From: Hyposmocoma kahamanoa
Lineage: Eukaryota; Arthropoda; Insecta; Lepidoptera; Cosmopterigidae
Direction of reading: 5' to 3'
Assembly (NCBI RefSeq): GCF_003589595.1
Contig: NW_020655740.1
Location: 561,286-625,285 of the forward strand
Length of the DNA: 64,000 bases
Position numbers and translations under genes: made by a program
The notes under the pieces: generated by a model
Database searches by the model: none
What the model saw: only the letters and a program-made list of their open reading frames with translations
What the model was told of the DNA's origin: nothing
In this document: positions 10,640 to 20,860 of the stretch, piece by piece
Position numbering within the stretch: the first letter of the stretch is position 1
How the letters are laid out: each line of letters begins with the position of its first letter

Positions 10640-10990
10640 GTATTCGTTTCATTTACTTTAATTTTTTCGTTGTTTTCTTAATTTCTGTTAGCAGGTTTAT
10701 TAGGTTTTCATATACTTGGGATATGTTTTTGTGTTCGAACAGAACATGAGCTCTGGTTTTTCTTATGGTTTCTGGTGCTATATTTGTGCAGAAGTCTATC
10801 AGGTAAGGTCTGGAATCAGCCTGCCAGCACACAACATTGAGAGCATCAACCTTTTATTTGTCGCCGTTTCCAAATCGTATCTAGCAGCGTTATGTTTTGG
10901 ACACTCTAGTAGTACGCGCTATATTCTTTCGTCCAATATGGTTAGATGCGGGTGGTCTTTAGCGGCAGTGCCATCATCTTTCATCATCAT
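10640..10990 (-). pseudogene. Probable LINE ORF2 C-terminus remnant
   Basis: On the minus strand one frame reads LLECPKHNAARYDLE and a shifted frame continues LIDFCTNIAPETIRKTRAHVL. The first resembles the H-LL-EC-P-(X)n-R cysteine-rich motif after the reverse transcriptase of R1/I/Jockey-type LINEs. Stops and a frameshift separate the parts. The family is not settled. Confidence 0.35.
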
Positions 10991-11040
10991 ATTTACACTT
11001 GACTCTGTTTAATTTATTAGCCGTAAGTAGGGCAATGTTT

Positions 11041-11799
11041 AGAGCGGTGGGAGAACGGGTGCTTCTCAATCGAAAGGTGGCCGCTTCGTAAGGTGGCGGC
11101 ATATACTTCAGAATACTCCTCTTGTTAATGATGAAGGAAAACATCGTCGAGAAACTTACACGTCGAAGAAAAGATTCATAACTCGTGGGAAACATGTGAA
11201 GTCCCCGAACCGCAAAGGCTTAAACTCTTTTGCTTAGCAGTGGAACAATTTGTTTCAAGCTTTGCGTCTCAAACGACAAGGTCGTCTTCGTTTAAGCAAG
11301 ACGACGCGTCCTGAGGCGTTGCATGTCTTGTAGCGTATTTGGGCCGTATGGACTGTGGGCTCCATGTGCTCGTCCGACCGACTCTAACCTCCCGTAATCT
11401 CCCATATTATTTCTTCTCCACAACAACTCCCCGGTTCAATATCGACACAACGGGCGACGTGATTTTATGACGGTATTTATTTAGGAACCGAACTAGTTTT
11501 ATTGAAGTTGCGATTATGAAAAATATCAATTTTTCATGGGAATTATCCCGTATCCCTCGCAAACAGAGCCGCACTAGGACAAGAAAATTGCCAACATTAC
11601 GTTGAAATTTTCTATTAAGCAGAACTTACGAAACGACTATTAGACCGCCAGGTAATTCATCAATCATATTACGAAACTAAACAGTTACGTGGAAATCTTC
11701 GACCTTTGTACTTTCACTGCTGTAATTTTTATAAACGGAAGTGACGACAAAAGGCACGTGGTACTAAAAAGCTATAACGCATTGTCTTGACACGGAACG
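11041..11799. other. No recognisable feature
   Basis: Mixed-composition sequence. The minus frame at 10974-11195 is a shadow of LINE debris. Nothing else is supported. Confidence 0.4.
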
Positions 11800-12060
11800 A
11801 GCTGACAAATCAGGAGTTTGGCTGCTCGCAACGGCTATCAAATTAAAATTGAATTGCGGCCCGTGATTGGCGGAGCGCTGCGCCGCGTGAATCGGCGCGG
11901 CGGCGACGCGGACCTCGCGATCAATACGTGTCGGTTACGTAACGTCAGACGGCGCCTTAAGAGGGGCAATGTTACGCGTTGCAAACATCGCCACTGTCGT
12001 TTACTTCGCCAACGCCGCCCACTTGTTTATAGTACGCACTGTGTACAACAATTTGTAAAG
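11800..12060. other. CpG-rich block, possible promoter region
   Basis: A sharp rise in G+C and CpG compared with both sides (GCGCCGCGTGAATCGGCGCG near 11880-11899). A CCAAT-type word (GATTGG, 11863-11868) lies inside. Host 5' ends in insects may look like this, but there is no recognised exon next to it. A GC-rich old transposon is the alternative. Confidence 0.25.
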
Positions 12061-12814
12061 TCAGATTACATTTTCACTGACTAATTTAGACAAATTCAAA
12101 TTATTATTTTTTTTTTAAAGTAAAATACTCAAACACTTGTCCACAATTTTGTCAGAGGCCGACGATGTTACGCGTGTGTGTGGCAAATGCGCATTCACTA
12201 GCGTTGAATAGCCTTAAATTACAGCTTTCTGAAAACACCATTCCGGCGGTATATTCCGTTACTTTGCCTTACGCTTCGAGAAGGAAGAAGCGTTTTGTGT
12301 GAATGGGTTGAAGTTAATAAACATTGGGATGGAGTATTCGGAACTTTCTAGTAGACCGAAGCAGGATTATTGCTGATTCAGGTTTTTTACACATCAGCGG
12401 ATGTGATTTCTTGACCTTGAAATCAGCAGACGCTGATGCGGATGCTGATTTTATGTATTTAAAAAAATGCGAAAAGTGTACGTCCTCCCTGAATCTATTT
12501 ACATGAAATATTTGTATTTTATTTGGTATTGTAATAAAAAAATATTTCAATCATTTTGTGACATTTGTAACAAAAGAAACAATCGTTATGAAAACAATCA
12601 ATCTGTCTAGCTTAATCGTTCTAGAATTATGTCAAAGTTATATTTTCAAAACAACAACTGAGCTACTTTTTCGGCTTACAGCCTCTTTTTGGAAGGTTTG
12701 TAAATTATTCCAGCGCGCCTTTTAGGTTATTTCACGACTCGAACATCCGCAATGATTATCAGCATCGATGCGGATGAGGATATTTTGTAATACACACTTT
12801 TTTAATAACACTAA
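12061..12814. other. No recognisable feature
   Basis: A+T-rich. A small degenerate repeat of 'gcggatgctgat' and 'cagacgctgat' words lies at 12397-12452. Frames on both strands at 12314-12550 mirror each other through this repeat and are not genes. Confidence 0.4.
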
Positions 12815-13058
12815 GTGACGGGACGGACAAATCTTGTGTCTGATGGTAAGCGACACGGCTGTCCCTAACAGTTGCGGTGCCACTCAGAGTCAACCTGAGA
12901 CATAAGTTGACAAGTCCAATGTGCCTGTAATTTTACCAGCGCCCTTACCCTTCGAAACCGGAACGGAGTAATGTTCACATTACTGGTTTGCGGCAGAAAT
13001 AGGTGTTGTGGCAGTACCTACTTGCCTGGACGAACTCTTTCTCAAAGAGGTCTATTAC
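12815..13058 (+). repeat. SINE-A copy
   Basis: Begins GTGACGGGACGGACAA, continues GCGACACGGCTGTCC and TTGCGGTGCCACTCAGAG, and ends CTGGACGAACTCTTTCTCAA. The segment with AAATCGCAAAGATCTGAGG is deleted. Confidence 0.7.
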
Positions 13059-13179
13059 TATTAACATCACATGTTGTAAAGGCGTTACAAGAATGCGTTA
13101 TGATTCACAAAAGTTTGTAGACACTCGTGGACATAACTTGTACAATTAATAGATTCAGGCGTTACGTTGAGGAAGTCCA

Positions 13180-13600
13180 TGTTAATAAAAATGGAAGTAA
13201 ATTAATTTGCTACTCCGCGAACCCAGTGAAGGTTAAATCGTGCAAACTAGCTGCGCTTGTGTTGAATATTTTTTTATGCTGTCAATTTACCCGCCCTCCC
13301 TCCGCATAAAATTAATAAAATAAATAACACAAGCGCAACTATAGTCACAAACCATCACCAACAATAAACCCGACACGTATTTCGCCTGTCCACGAGGCAT
13401 GCTCAGAGGCTGTTGACTGCTCGACACTCGGCAGAAGAGTGAGCTCGAGCTATCTTAACAAAAAATTAATTTTATGCGGAGGGAGCGTGGGATAATTAAC
13501 TGCATGAAAAAATATTCAACACAAGCGCAGCTATTTTGCACGATTTAACCTTAACTGGGTTCGCGGTGTAGCAAATTAATTTATTTCCATTTTTATAACT
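13180..13600. mobile_element. Inverted-repeat element with hammerhead-like core
   Basis: Arms of about 135 bp (13180-13313 and about 13466-13600) are inverted copies, sharing GCAAATTAATTT, CGCGAACCCAGT, GTTAAATCGTGC, CACAAGCGCAGC and CCTCCGCATAAAATT or their inverses. The ~150-bp centre carries a hammerhead-like fold (13367-13411, minus). The centre wording (CGACACG..TTTCGCCT) is shared by many lepidopteran repeats. I infer a Penelope-like or retrozyme-like non-coding element. Confidence 0.6.
13367..13411 (-). ncRNA. Hammerhead-ribozyme-like motif, core mutated
   Basis: On the minus strand, in order: stem I strand AGCCT (13411-13407), core CTGAGCAT, stem II GCCT-7 nt-AGGC, GAAA, a near-palindromic TACGTG stem III, then GTC and the stem I partner GGGTT ending at 13367. 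This is the order of a type I hammerhead. The canonical core is CTGANGA directly followed by stem II; here G8 is C and there is one extra base, so cleavage is not expected from the canonical model. See the related motifs at 30.8 and 31.5 kb. Confidence 0.4.
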
Positions 13601-13920
13601 TTTACACTTCACTCATCGACAAAACCCGAATAATAATAGGAAATAAAATAAAAATGTGCCCGCGGGTTCATTCATGTAGAATTAGACAAAACAATCCTTG
13701 GAGTTCTCTAAACAATTCCGAGTATGGTGGAAGAAAACGCATAATTCTATGAATAATTTACGAACAAGTTTTAAAAATCCATTTATATTCCTTACTGGGG
13801 TAGTTTTGAAAATTCAATAAAATACGAGTTTCCTATTTACTTCGAAAAGTATTTTTACGAATCGGGACCAAAGAGATAAGATTTTCCTTATCTAGAGATA
13901 GTTTAAGTTTTAAGAATTCG

Positions 13921-14174
13921 TGCAGGGAGATATTGCCACCTTAACTATTTCTGCCGCCAAGCAATAATGTGAGCATTACTGCGCTCCCGTTTCAAAGGGT
14001 AAGAGTGCTGGTGAAAGTACAAGCACAAAACACTTCGTCATCACAAAACACCACGTCGACTCTATGAGTCACGGTGGAGGACGAATTGGCGATCTTGAAA
14101 CCTCTGAGTGGCACTGCAATTGGTATAGGTTGGCGTATCGCTAACCAGGCGCACGACTTGTTAGTTCCGTCATT
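13921..14174 (-). repeat. SINE-A copy, rearranged
   Basis: Minus-oriented copy: CTATTTCTGCCGCCAAGCAA and TGTGAGCATTACTGCG, then a foreign or scrambled ~70-bp segment (about 14022-14090), then CTCTGAGTGGCACTGCAA and CCAGGCGCACGACTTGTTAG. The scrambled part holds 'cacaaaacacttcgtcatca' followed by 'cacaaaacaccacgtcgac', a local duplication. Confidence 0.6.
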
Positions 14175-14394
14175 TGGTCAAAACCACTCGTTTTATTATT
14201 TGCTTGAGTGAGATTTTTTTTCTATACCTTTACCCCTTTCAGAAATTCTTGGGCAAACTTTAAAAACCTTTTTATTATTTGCGTTGAAGAGTGTTCGAAC
14301 CACATTTTGGTTGAAGTAATTATACACAACACAACCTTTAAGATAGTGATGCGAAACAATGAGCAGATTCTAGGAATAAATGCCCTTTTGTTTT

Positions 14395-14600
14395 TGGATT
14401 ATCGTACAGGGTATGGTAGTGCCAGACAATCACACTTATCTGGTTCTTATCTAGGGAAGTCCCAATTGCAAGAGTATCGGAGCAAGGGAAGTCGCTCTGG
14501 GGCACTATACAGAACACCCAGACCAGAACCAATTTACAAAAGTTCGTTTCCCAAATTGGTCTTATTGGAAGCCGTTGGCCACCGAGGTCGTCAAAACATG
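14395..14600 (-). repeat. SINE-C copy
   Basis: The plus-strand end GGCCACCGAGGTCGTC corresponds to the A-box head of SINE-C, and GACCAGAACCAATTTACAAA matches its body at 2.0 kb. The 164-codon plus frame at 14208-14702 runs straight through this SINE and is therefore not called as a gene. Confidence 0.45.
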
Positions 14601-16065
14601 TACGTAATTGCGTACCACTCCTGGGGCCCTACGCGCGAAGCACGAAATTTCATGATTACGTCTGTTTCTCCACTATGTATCTCGTACTGTATCCCCTTCT
14701 AGAGGGCAGACAGATGTGTCTGTTCTAAAACTGTCACCTGCGCGCGTGTAAATGCTGTGAAATATCGAGAAAATAATATGAAATTATTCCGTGTTCAATA
14801 TCTTATAAAACATTTGAGCGTCGGTATTAACTCTGGTATAACGGACATCCAATTTTATTTATAATTTACACGGCTGGTCCCTCGCCAGTGTGTCGGACAA
14901 AGTTCATGTTCTAAGTTTCAGGGAACTTTATTGAAGTTGGCGCCAACTTAGAATCTAATTCTTTTATTTACGAAGCCTTCTGTCACAATTGTCCGTTGTT
15001 CCGAATTTAGAGTCTTATTCGCATCCACGTTTTTAGTGGAATGTAGAATGTCAGTTATGTATTGAATATTGACCACCACGCTGTTTCTACATCAGCCGCT
15101 GTTTTTTTTGACATAATCGTCATTGTCAACCCTTTGTGTGTCCTGCTGCTGGGCACGGCTCCCCTCTATGGTGAAGGTTTAGTTAGACCATTGACTGCTA
15201 TTTTCTCCTTCGCCGGGATCACTGGCAACACCGGGACATTCTCTTTCATAGTAATCGAAAGGCTACTAAACATTTACTAACATCAGTCACCGAAACATAG
15301 AGGATTGTAGATAACTATGTAACTATACTGAATACTCTCGGGGTAAGGAATAAAGTGGTCTCGAGCCCCTAGCACACAGCCAAAGCTCACTCTGCTGAAC
15401 TATAGCATACACGTCCCTCGAGACTTGTGGAGCAAGCTTCGTGAGCATTCAAAAGCCCTGATAGCTAGCTATGGTGCCAAACAGTGCAGGGAAGCTTTGT
15501 CACTGGATAGGAGTGCTATCAGAATTCTGATTAGAATGATGAATGAATTCAAGAAAATTAGAATTGGGCCACGGTTAGGTCGCAGTGATGCGACAAATAC
15601 GAAGACTTGAACCGTCGACCACTGAATTGAATACTCACCGTTCCCGCATTGGGTTACCACCGCTGTGAAGTTAATAGCTCTGTAATATTTTTTTTTGCCG
15701 TAGCTCTGAAGTAACAAACAAGCGTATTGGAAAACTGTCGAGTCGATCTTAGACAGATGCGCGCTCGCCGACAACATCGCTAGTCATCTTTTCACGAATT
15801 ATTTTCTTGTCTTTTAAAACTGAACCTGAATAAATTTCTCGCTACAGGGATTTAATGGGACTTAGCCTAGGAGATTATTGGAAATTGATAAAGTTTATCT
15901 TGTAACAAAAAGGTTGCTTGGGAGATCAGCGGAATCAACAAGGTGTTAATGAAATGAAAGATATTTTTTTTAAAATATCATTGATGCAAATAATGGAACA
16001 ACGATTTGAGACATGCAAGTACGCAGAAGCTGTAAAACACCTGTAGTGGCATGCTGTTATCCGTA
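14601..16065. other. No recognisable feature
   Basis: Several 60-100 codon frames on both strands overlap (15062-15280, 15425-15777) and none shows a family signature. No repeat match seen. Confidence 0.35.
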
Positions 16066-16264
16066 ACTGCCTCTGTGGCCGAACGATTACCGTGCTGCAC
16101 TGCTACACTCAGTTCTCCAAATTACACCCCGGACTGCGAGAAATATTTGTACGGCCTACATTTATTTCTCTCGTGAGTTTGGGTGTAATTTGTAGTTGTC
16201 TGTGTCTGTGTGTCCATGGCACCCGCGATACAGGATTTCCCTGTGCTGTGAGTGTGTGCGTTGA
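16066..16264 (+). repeat. SINE-T (tRNA-derived), diverged copy
   Basis: Same family as the intact copy at 27.93 kb. The A box TGGCCGAACGA is still readable at about 16076; the B box is overwritten by a ~35-bp change. The body GAGTTTGGGTGTAATTTGTA and TCCATGGCACCCGCGA is well kept. Confidence 0.75.
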
Positions 16265-16359
16265 AAAAATAATACATAAAAAATTTCACATTACGTACCT
16301 ACATCTATTTGTTTCAAGTGCATTGTGCTTTTCGTAATTAAGTAACCTATAGTCCGTCT

Positions 16360-16580
16360 TTTTTGAAGGTGGAGTAAAATTACATTTTCAGGATTGCTAG
16401 TTTTCGTAAAACTTTAAATAGTCGTGTGGTTGTCGTCGACAGTTTTATCGATAGATTGTGAAAGTAGGTAAAGTTTTGCTAAAATATCTAAATTGTGACC
16501 GTTCTAATTGCGTTATTGTATTTTTTATTCTTATTTTGACAGTTGGTCTGTTGGTATCGAAATAAATTTTTATCTCATAC
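16360..16580 (+). repeat. Repeat family F, copy 1
   Basis: Matches the reverse complement of 52415-52615. Shared words include CAGTTTTATC, ATAGATTGTGAAAG, TGCGTTATTG and ATTTTGACA. No inverted ends and no frame; type unknown. Confidence 0.5.
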
Positions 16581-16769
16581 ACAATTTGATAACGACTGAA
16601 GAATTTGATTATGTATATTAAATGAAAAGCTTTGAAATATGTGTCCTATTTCTATTTTTAACAGACATCCTTCTAAAGAATGATAACGACATCCCGTGTA
16701 TTTTGTGACCCAGTGTCTTTGGCGACGTGCATTAAGGAGACCTATTAATACTTGTGATTCATTATCAAA

Positions 16770-17113
16770 GCATTAAAAAAGTTAATTGAATTAGCTGGAC
16801 CCAGAAAGTTCCCAATGTGACAGTACTTCAGCGCGTCGGGAGGGACCGAGAACTCTTGCAGACCGTCAACAAAATGAAAGTTGTGTATCTTGGACACGTC
16901 TACGGCATGAAAAGTAACGACTTCTCCAACTGATAATGATGGGCAAGATCGAGGGTAAACGACGTACTGGAAGAAGGAATGAGTCGTGGTTGCGCAACAT
17001 CCGGGACGAATATTGCCATCGTAGAACATCTGTTTCGCTTGGCTCAGGACAGGGAAGAGTTCTCCAGGTTGAAAGCCAGCCTCCAGTAGTAGAGAGGCAC
17101 CACATGATGAAGA
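16770..17113 (+). pseudogene. RTE-like LINE ORF2 C-terminus
   Basis: Read across frames: RELLQTVNKMKVVYLGHV, then MGKIEGKRRTGRRNESWLRN, then LFRLAQDREEFSRLKASLQ and a stop at about 17087. This order is characteristic of the segment after the reverse transcriptase in RTE-type LINEs. Two stops after SNDFSN and one frameshift break it. The 5' part is missing, as usual for truncated insertions. Confidence 0.7.
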
Positions 17114-17152
17114 TATACATTACTTACAATACGTGTTCTACCATCTCGGTAA

Positions 17153-17385
17153 AGGGTACTAAAAAAACCAACTTCAAAACTCATTCATCCCCCAGTTTGC
17201 CACCCTTAGAGGTGGAATATTTTCTTCAAATTTGAACGAGGCCACTGCTGAGGTACCCTCTTTCCAACAAAAAAGAATCGTCCAAATCGATTCACAAGTG
17301 CCGTTATGTTATGGCGTAACATACTTACAAATAAAACGAATACTGTTGAATTGAGAACCTCTTCCTATTTGAAATCGGTTACAAA
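17153..17385 (+). mobile_element. MITE family R, internally deleted copy
   Basis: Starts ACTAAAAAAACCAACTTCAA and ends GAAATCGGTTACAAAG; the family R landmarks CCACCCTTAGAGGTGGAAT and CCCTCTTTCCAACAAAAAAG lie between. It lacks the ~200-bp part seen at 3.75-3.88 kb. Confidence 0.6.
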
Positions 17386-17574
17386 GAAGGAGAAGCAGCC
17401 TAACAGCAGTATATTGCTATTGTGAAAGATAGAATTTCTTTACTTGATTTTTAAATACGTTTAACGACTGCGCTTGTCTAGTCGTAACTTTTAATATCAA
17501 CAGAGATGACACCAATAACGACTAGTTTATTTATTCCGTTGTGGTTTATCACTATTTTCACGTGTACCTAATCT

Positions 17575-18175
17575 TCTACTATAAGCCAATCACAAAGTTT
17601 GACAGATTATTATTGGATGCTGATACGCAATAACGTGTCAACCAACGTTATGATAGTTTTGCGAAAATGGCGCTAAACATTTTCTTGTGTGAAAATGATA
17701 CGAGCGTATCATTTTTATTAAAAGAAAAAGGAACCGACTTTAAACTTTGCTTATATGTACCTACATAGAAACTGAAACTTAACAATTGGATACTGGAAGT
17801 GCGCGAAACCGGATTCATCCCCAAATTTGCCATCCTTAGAGGTGGATTATTTTCTTCAAATCTAAATGGGACCAATACTGGGTATGTACCCTCTTTCCAA
17901 CAAAAAGAAAGAATCATGGCAATTTGTCATCGGAGAAAAAAACAGTAGAATTGAGAAGTTCCTCCTTTGTTTGGGGAATTATAGTAATAAATCACAACAA
18001 TTCATCATTCCTAAGGTGATCACAGCAAAAGTTTTCATTTTACTAGTAAATATTGGTACAAATTATCAAAAACGACGAAAAAATCGTTGGGTGCCCTTTT
18101 TGCAAAACTATGATCATGTTGTTGCTTATCAGCGTCCAGTTAGTGCTTCACGTTATGTATGCTGAGGTTAAGTAA
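17575..18175 (+). repeat. Repeat family K, split by family R
   Basis: The left part (to about 17719, TTGGATGCTGATACGCAATA) and right part (17976 on, 'ggggaattatagtaataaat', AGGTGATCACAGCAAAAGTT) match the uninterrupted K copy at 40958-41255. A family R copy sits between, which dates R after K here. Confidence 0.55.
17720..17975 (+). mobile_element. MITE family R nested in family K
   Basis: AAAAAGGAACCGACTTTAAA marks the start and ATTGAGAAGTTCCTCCTTTG the end; CCATCCTTAGAGGTGGATTA lies between. Both flanks are family K. Confidence 0.55.
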
Positions 18176-19066
18176 TTTAAAATAACGGTTGTTATGGGAA
18201 AACCTAATAAATTACAATACACAAGGCCCATCATGCCCATCAAATTGTACATAATGTGTGAAGTGATTTAAACCCAGATATTGTTTCCATGATCTCGTTA
18301 ACACCTAGTGTACATTGTAATACCTTGCTCGCGTGGTAAAGGGTACTAGGCCGCACTGGGTCGCAGGGCCAGTGTACGCAGTTGAAAGTTGACTTCATCG
18401 GAGAGACCATTCGTCAGATAATCAGGAACATGAAGGGTCCCTCCACGCGATAGTGACATTCTCACGCTTCTAGAATCTGAACGTGAAGCTAGGAGACTGA
18501 GATAAGGTGTTTCCAGCTACATTTGACTAGGTCTAGGTCCAATATGTATGTTCTATTCAAATTCACGTGTTAACGGCAAGAAACCGTCAAAGATGACCAT
18601 CTCTGTGTAAACAGCTCGTAATAATATATATTTTTTAATTTCTTTAATTAGGAAAACATATACTTTTATGCAAATATAACAAAAAAAACATTCATTTATT
18701 AACAGACCAGATTGTTCCATTAAATAATTACATGTATTACAAAATATGAAGTTGTGCAATAGACACCTACACATAAAGAAAAGAATTGGTGCCACCTTTC
18801 AGAAAAGACATATACAATGATGAAGGGAAAATGAAGACAGTAATTAAAAACTTCTCTGTCAAATATAATATCTCCCACTTTTTGTTTGTAAGTCATGTAA
18901 ATATCGCATTCAAATTTAGCGCTGTACATTCTATATGACCATAGCTTAGTCGACTAAAACAAGTAGAGCAACTCTTTACAAGAATACAACGCGGCTTGTA
19001 AGGCGCGGTGCGACGAGCAGTTTTCTGCGTTAAGGGGGTGGAGAAGAAAATTTTGGATAATAGTAA
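18176..19066. other. No recognisable feature
   Basis: The minus frames at 18553-18929 overlap each other and look like chance frames in A+T-rich DNA. Confidence 0.4.
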
Positions 19067-19523
19067 TTAATTCCATTGGAGACTGAAGGCCTCCTCAAAA
19101 GTGGGTCTAACATAGACGCCACTAGTAGCCATGACGTCAGGTTGAAAGTGGGTCATAGCTCTATACAATCCTTCGTAAGCAACATCATGGGAACGTTTAG
19201 CGTCGCTAAAATCGTAATTCTGCAAATGAGCCTTTTCTATGGCCCTGTCCGGAACGTCCGTAGAGGACATCAACTGAGTGACAAAGGTGTCAACGTTCAC
19301 ATTGTCAAGGTGCACATAAATAACACCATCGAGAAAACGGGATGTGCGCGAAAAAGGGGGGCACGTCCATTGCCAGAAACAAAGCGCGAACCCTGTTTCT
19401 CTTAGCTTTAATGTTGAAGGGAAGAAAACGGGTATCATTTATAAATATTAAGAAGGACTCATACAAAACGAATCTTTGAAAACTCAAAACAATTTGAGCT
19501 GTTGACCACGGAGTGGAAGACAT
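19067..19523 (-). pseudogene. Virga-like coat-protein-like remnant (possible EVE)
   Basis: Two overlapping minus frames, 19523-19305 and 19438-19067, together span about 152 codons from an ATG to a TAA. They appear to be one former frame broken once, probably at the A5G6 run at 19351-19361. I see an arginine-rich stretch in the first half, then an R-F-x-D turn, an A-x-R-x-x-D-x-A helix motif (AKRSHDVA) and a Y-x-R-x-x-F-E segment near the C-terminus. Their order and the ~150-residue length recall the tobamovirus-type rod coat protein fold, in which Arg and Asp of that helix contact RNA. The likeness is from memory; an unrelated protein is possible. Not functional as it stands. Confidence 0.4.
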
Positions 19524-19760
19524 TTCTGAATCTACGATAGTTCTTCGCGTGATAGATCAAGTGAATTCGCCACAAGAGTTTCGGCAGAAACAGGGCGGAT
19601 TGGAACTTTAGTGTTTGAGGTTTTACGAATTGAAATCCTGGAAGAGGGTTTCTTTGAAAGATTGGAAGAAATACTGTCGGCGGACTAGGTTCGACAGCAG
19701 CAGAAGGTGGAGGCACCAAACTGGCGCTAAAGTGATGCGTACCTGAGATGTCAGTCACCT
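19524..19760 (-). other. Unassigned Ser/Pro-rich frames beside the EVE
   Basis: A 99-codon minus frame (19758-19459) overlaps the coat-like remnant. Another frame is Ser/Thr/Lys-rich. Base composition is richer in G+C than the flanks, as in 19067-19523, so this may belong to the same insertion. No family recognised. Confidence 0.25.
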
Positions 19761-19802
19761 CTGCTACTAGAGCGTTGGCGCACTACGTCCGGTTCGTATC
19801 AG

Positions 19803-19905
19803 TTCCGAATCCGAGAAATGACGCTCCCAAATGTCATAGGTGTCCGAAGCGTCATTTTTATCTGTAGGTGTTCAAGCGATATTCGTATTTTCTCGGATTC
19901 GAATT
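19803..19905. repeat. Small nested hairpin
   Basis: CCGAATCCGAGAAAT (from 19805) pairs with TTTCTCGGATTCG (19889-19901), and inside it AATGACGCT pairs with AGCGTCATT (19848-19856). It looks like a tiny inverted-repeat element. Confidence 0.45.
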
Positions 19906-20419
19906 GGACTTAGTGCACAAGCGACATCCGAAGTGGGTGCCGAGCTTTTTATGTTTGTACGGTCTAGGATTCTTATTCTAAGACCATATTCTTATGACCA
20001 TAAGGTACCTATCTACAAAAATACATTTCTCATACAAACCTGAGAGCATGAAACATGTAATTATTTATTTAGGACACCTTAATGTACATAGTGCTTTTGG
20101 CGGTTTTGTAGTTTGCTGGCTCTCAGGAAGTTATACTAAAATCTGTTTCTGAGATTTCAAGCAGGTGAGACTGTGTAATTATGTAAGGGTGTATATGCTT
20201 TGTTTATTCGTTTTTACCCAAGAGGGGAGTGCTTTTTGGAACAATTAATTGACTATATAAAATATCAAAGCCATGTTGTGTCGTTGGAAATTGCGAATAA
20301 TTATTAATTGATTTGTCTTTGATGTACTCTCTAAGGACGGCCTGGCAAGTTTTATTTAATATTGTACCGATAGAGAGAGATAGATTGTTAATATTTCTTT
20401 AACAGAAACTGCGCTCCCC
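19906..20419. other. No recognisable feature
   Basis: Nothing supported; short frames only. Confidence 0.4.
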
Positions 20420-20860
20420 AGGGAAAGGGGCTCCTTTCGCCCAAACATTTTGAAAAAGAACTGCCTATTTATATTTCTTTGGTTTGGCAATTGTGAAAGA
20501 ATCTTGTGGGCTTTCGGAAAAGCCTTGTGATGAGCTGCGGCAGTAAGCTCACCAAAACATCATTTGTCCCTTTCGTTGTTATTGTCGTTTTGCCTTTGAA
20601 CTTTTGTTTTGGTACTAACACTAGGTTTACTTCTAAGAAACCATTCTCTACCGTTTTTGTTGTTGCCGTTTCTGCCCTTCGAGGAAGATAAAGATCGGTT
20701 GTTGTTGTTTGACGCAGCTTTGTGGTCGATTACTTGAAATTGGTCTTGAAGTTTGCATTTCGTGTTTCCGAAAGCTAATTCTGTTGGGCAAAAACAGCTT
20801 CGACTTTGCCCAGTCTTCTTAGGGCTTCTTGTTAATAGGATCTTTAACTTTTATTACGCA
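20420..20860 (-). other. Asn-rich frame debris, unassigned
   Basis: The minus strand reads for about 60 codons as an Asn/Ser/Lys-rich stretch (SNNNNRSLSSSKGRNGNNKN), and a second frame has a heptad-like LGKVEAVFAQQN start. It could be remains of a retroelement gag or of the same insertion as 19.07-19.76 kb. No catalytic motif. Confidence 0.25.

Noticed and set aside
14208..14702. 164-codon plus-strand frame
   Set aside because: It crosses a tRNA-derived SINE-C copy and has no domain signature; an open frame by chance.
17692..17716. Small AAAATGATAC hairpin
   Set aside because: 10-bp arms in A+T-rich DNA at a repeat junction; too short to stand out.
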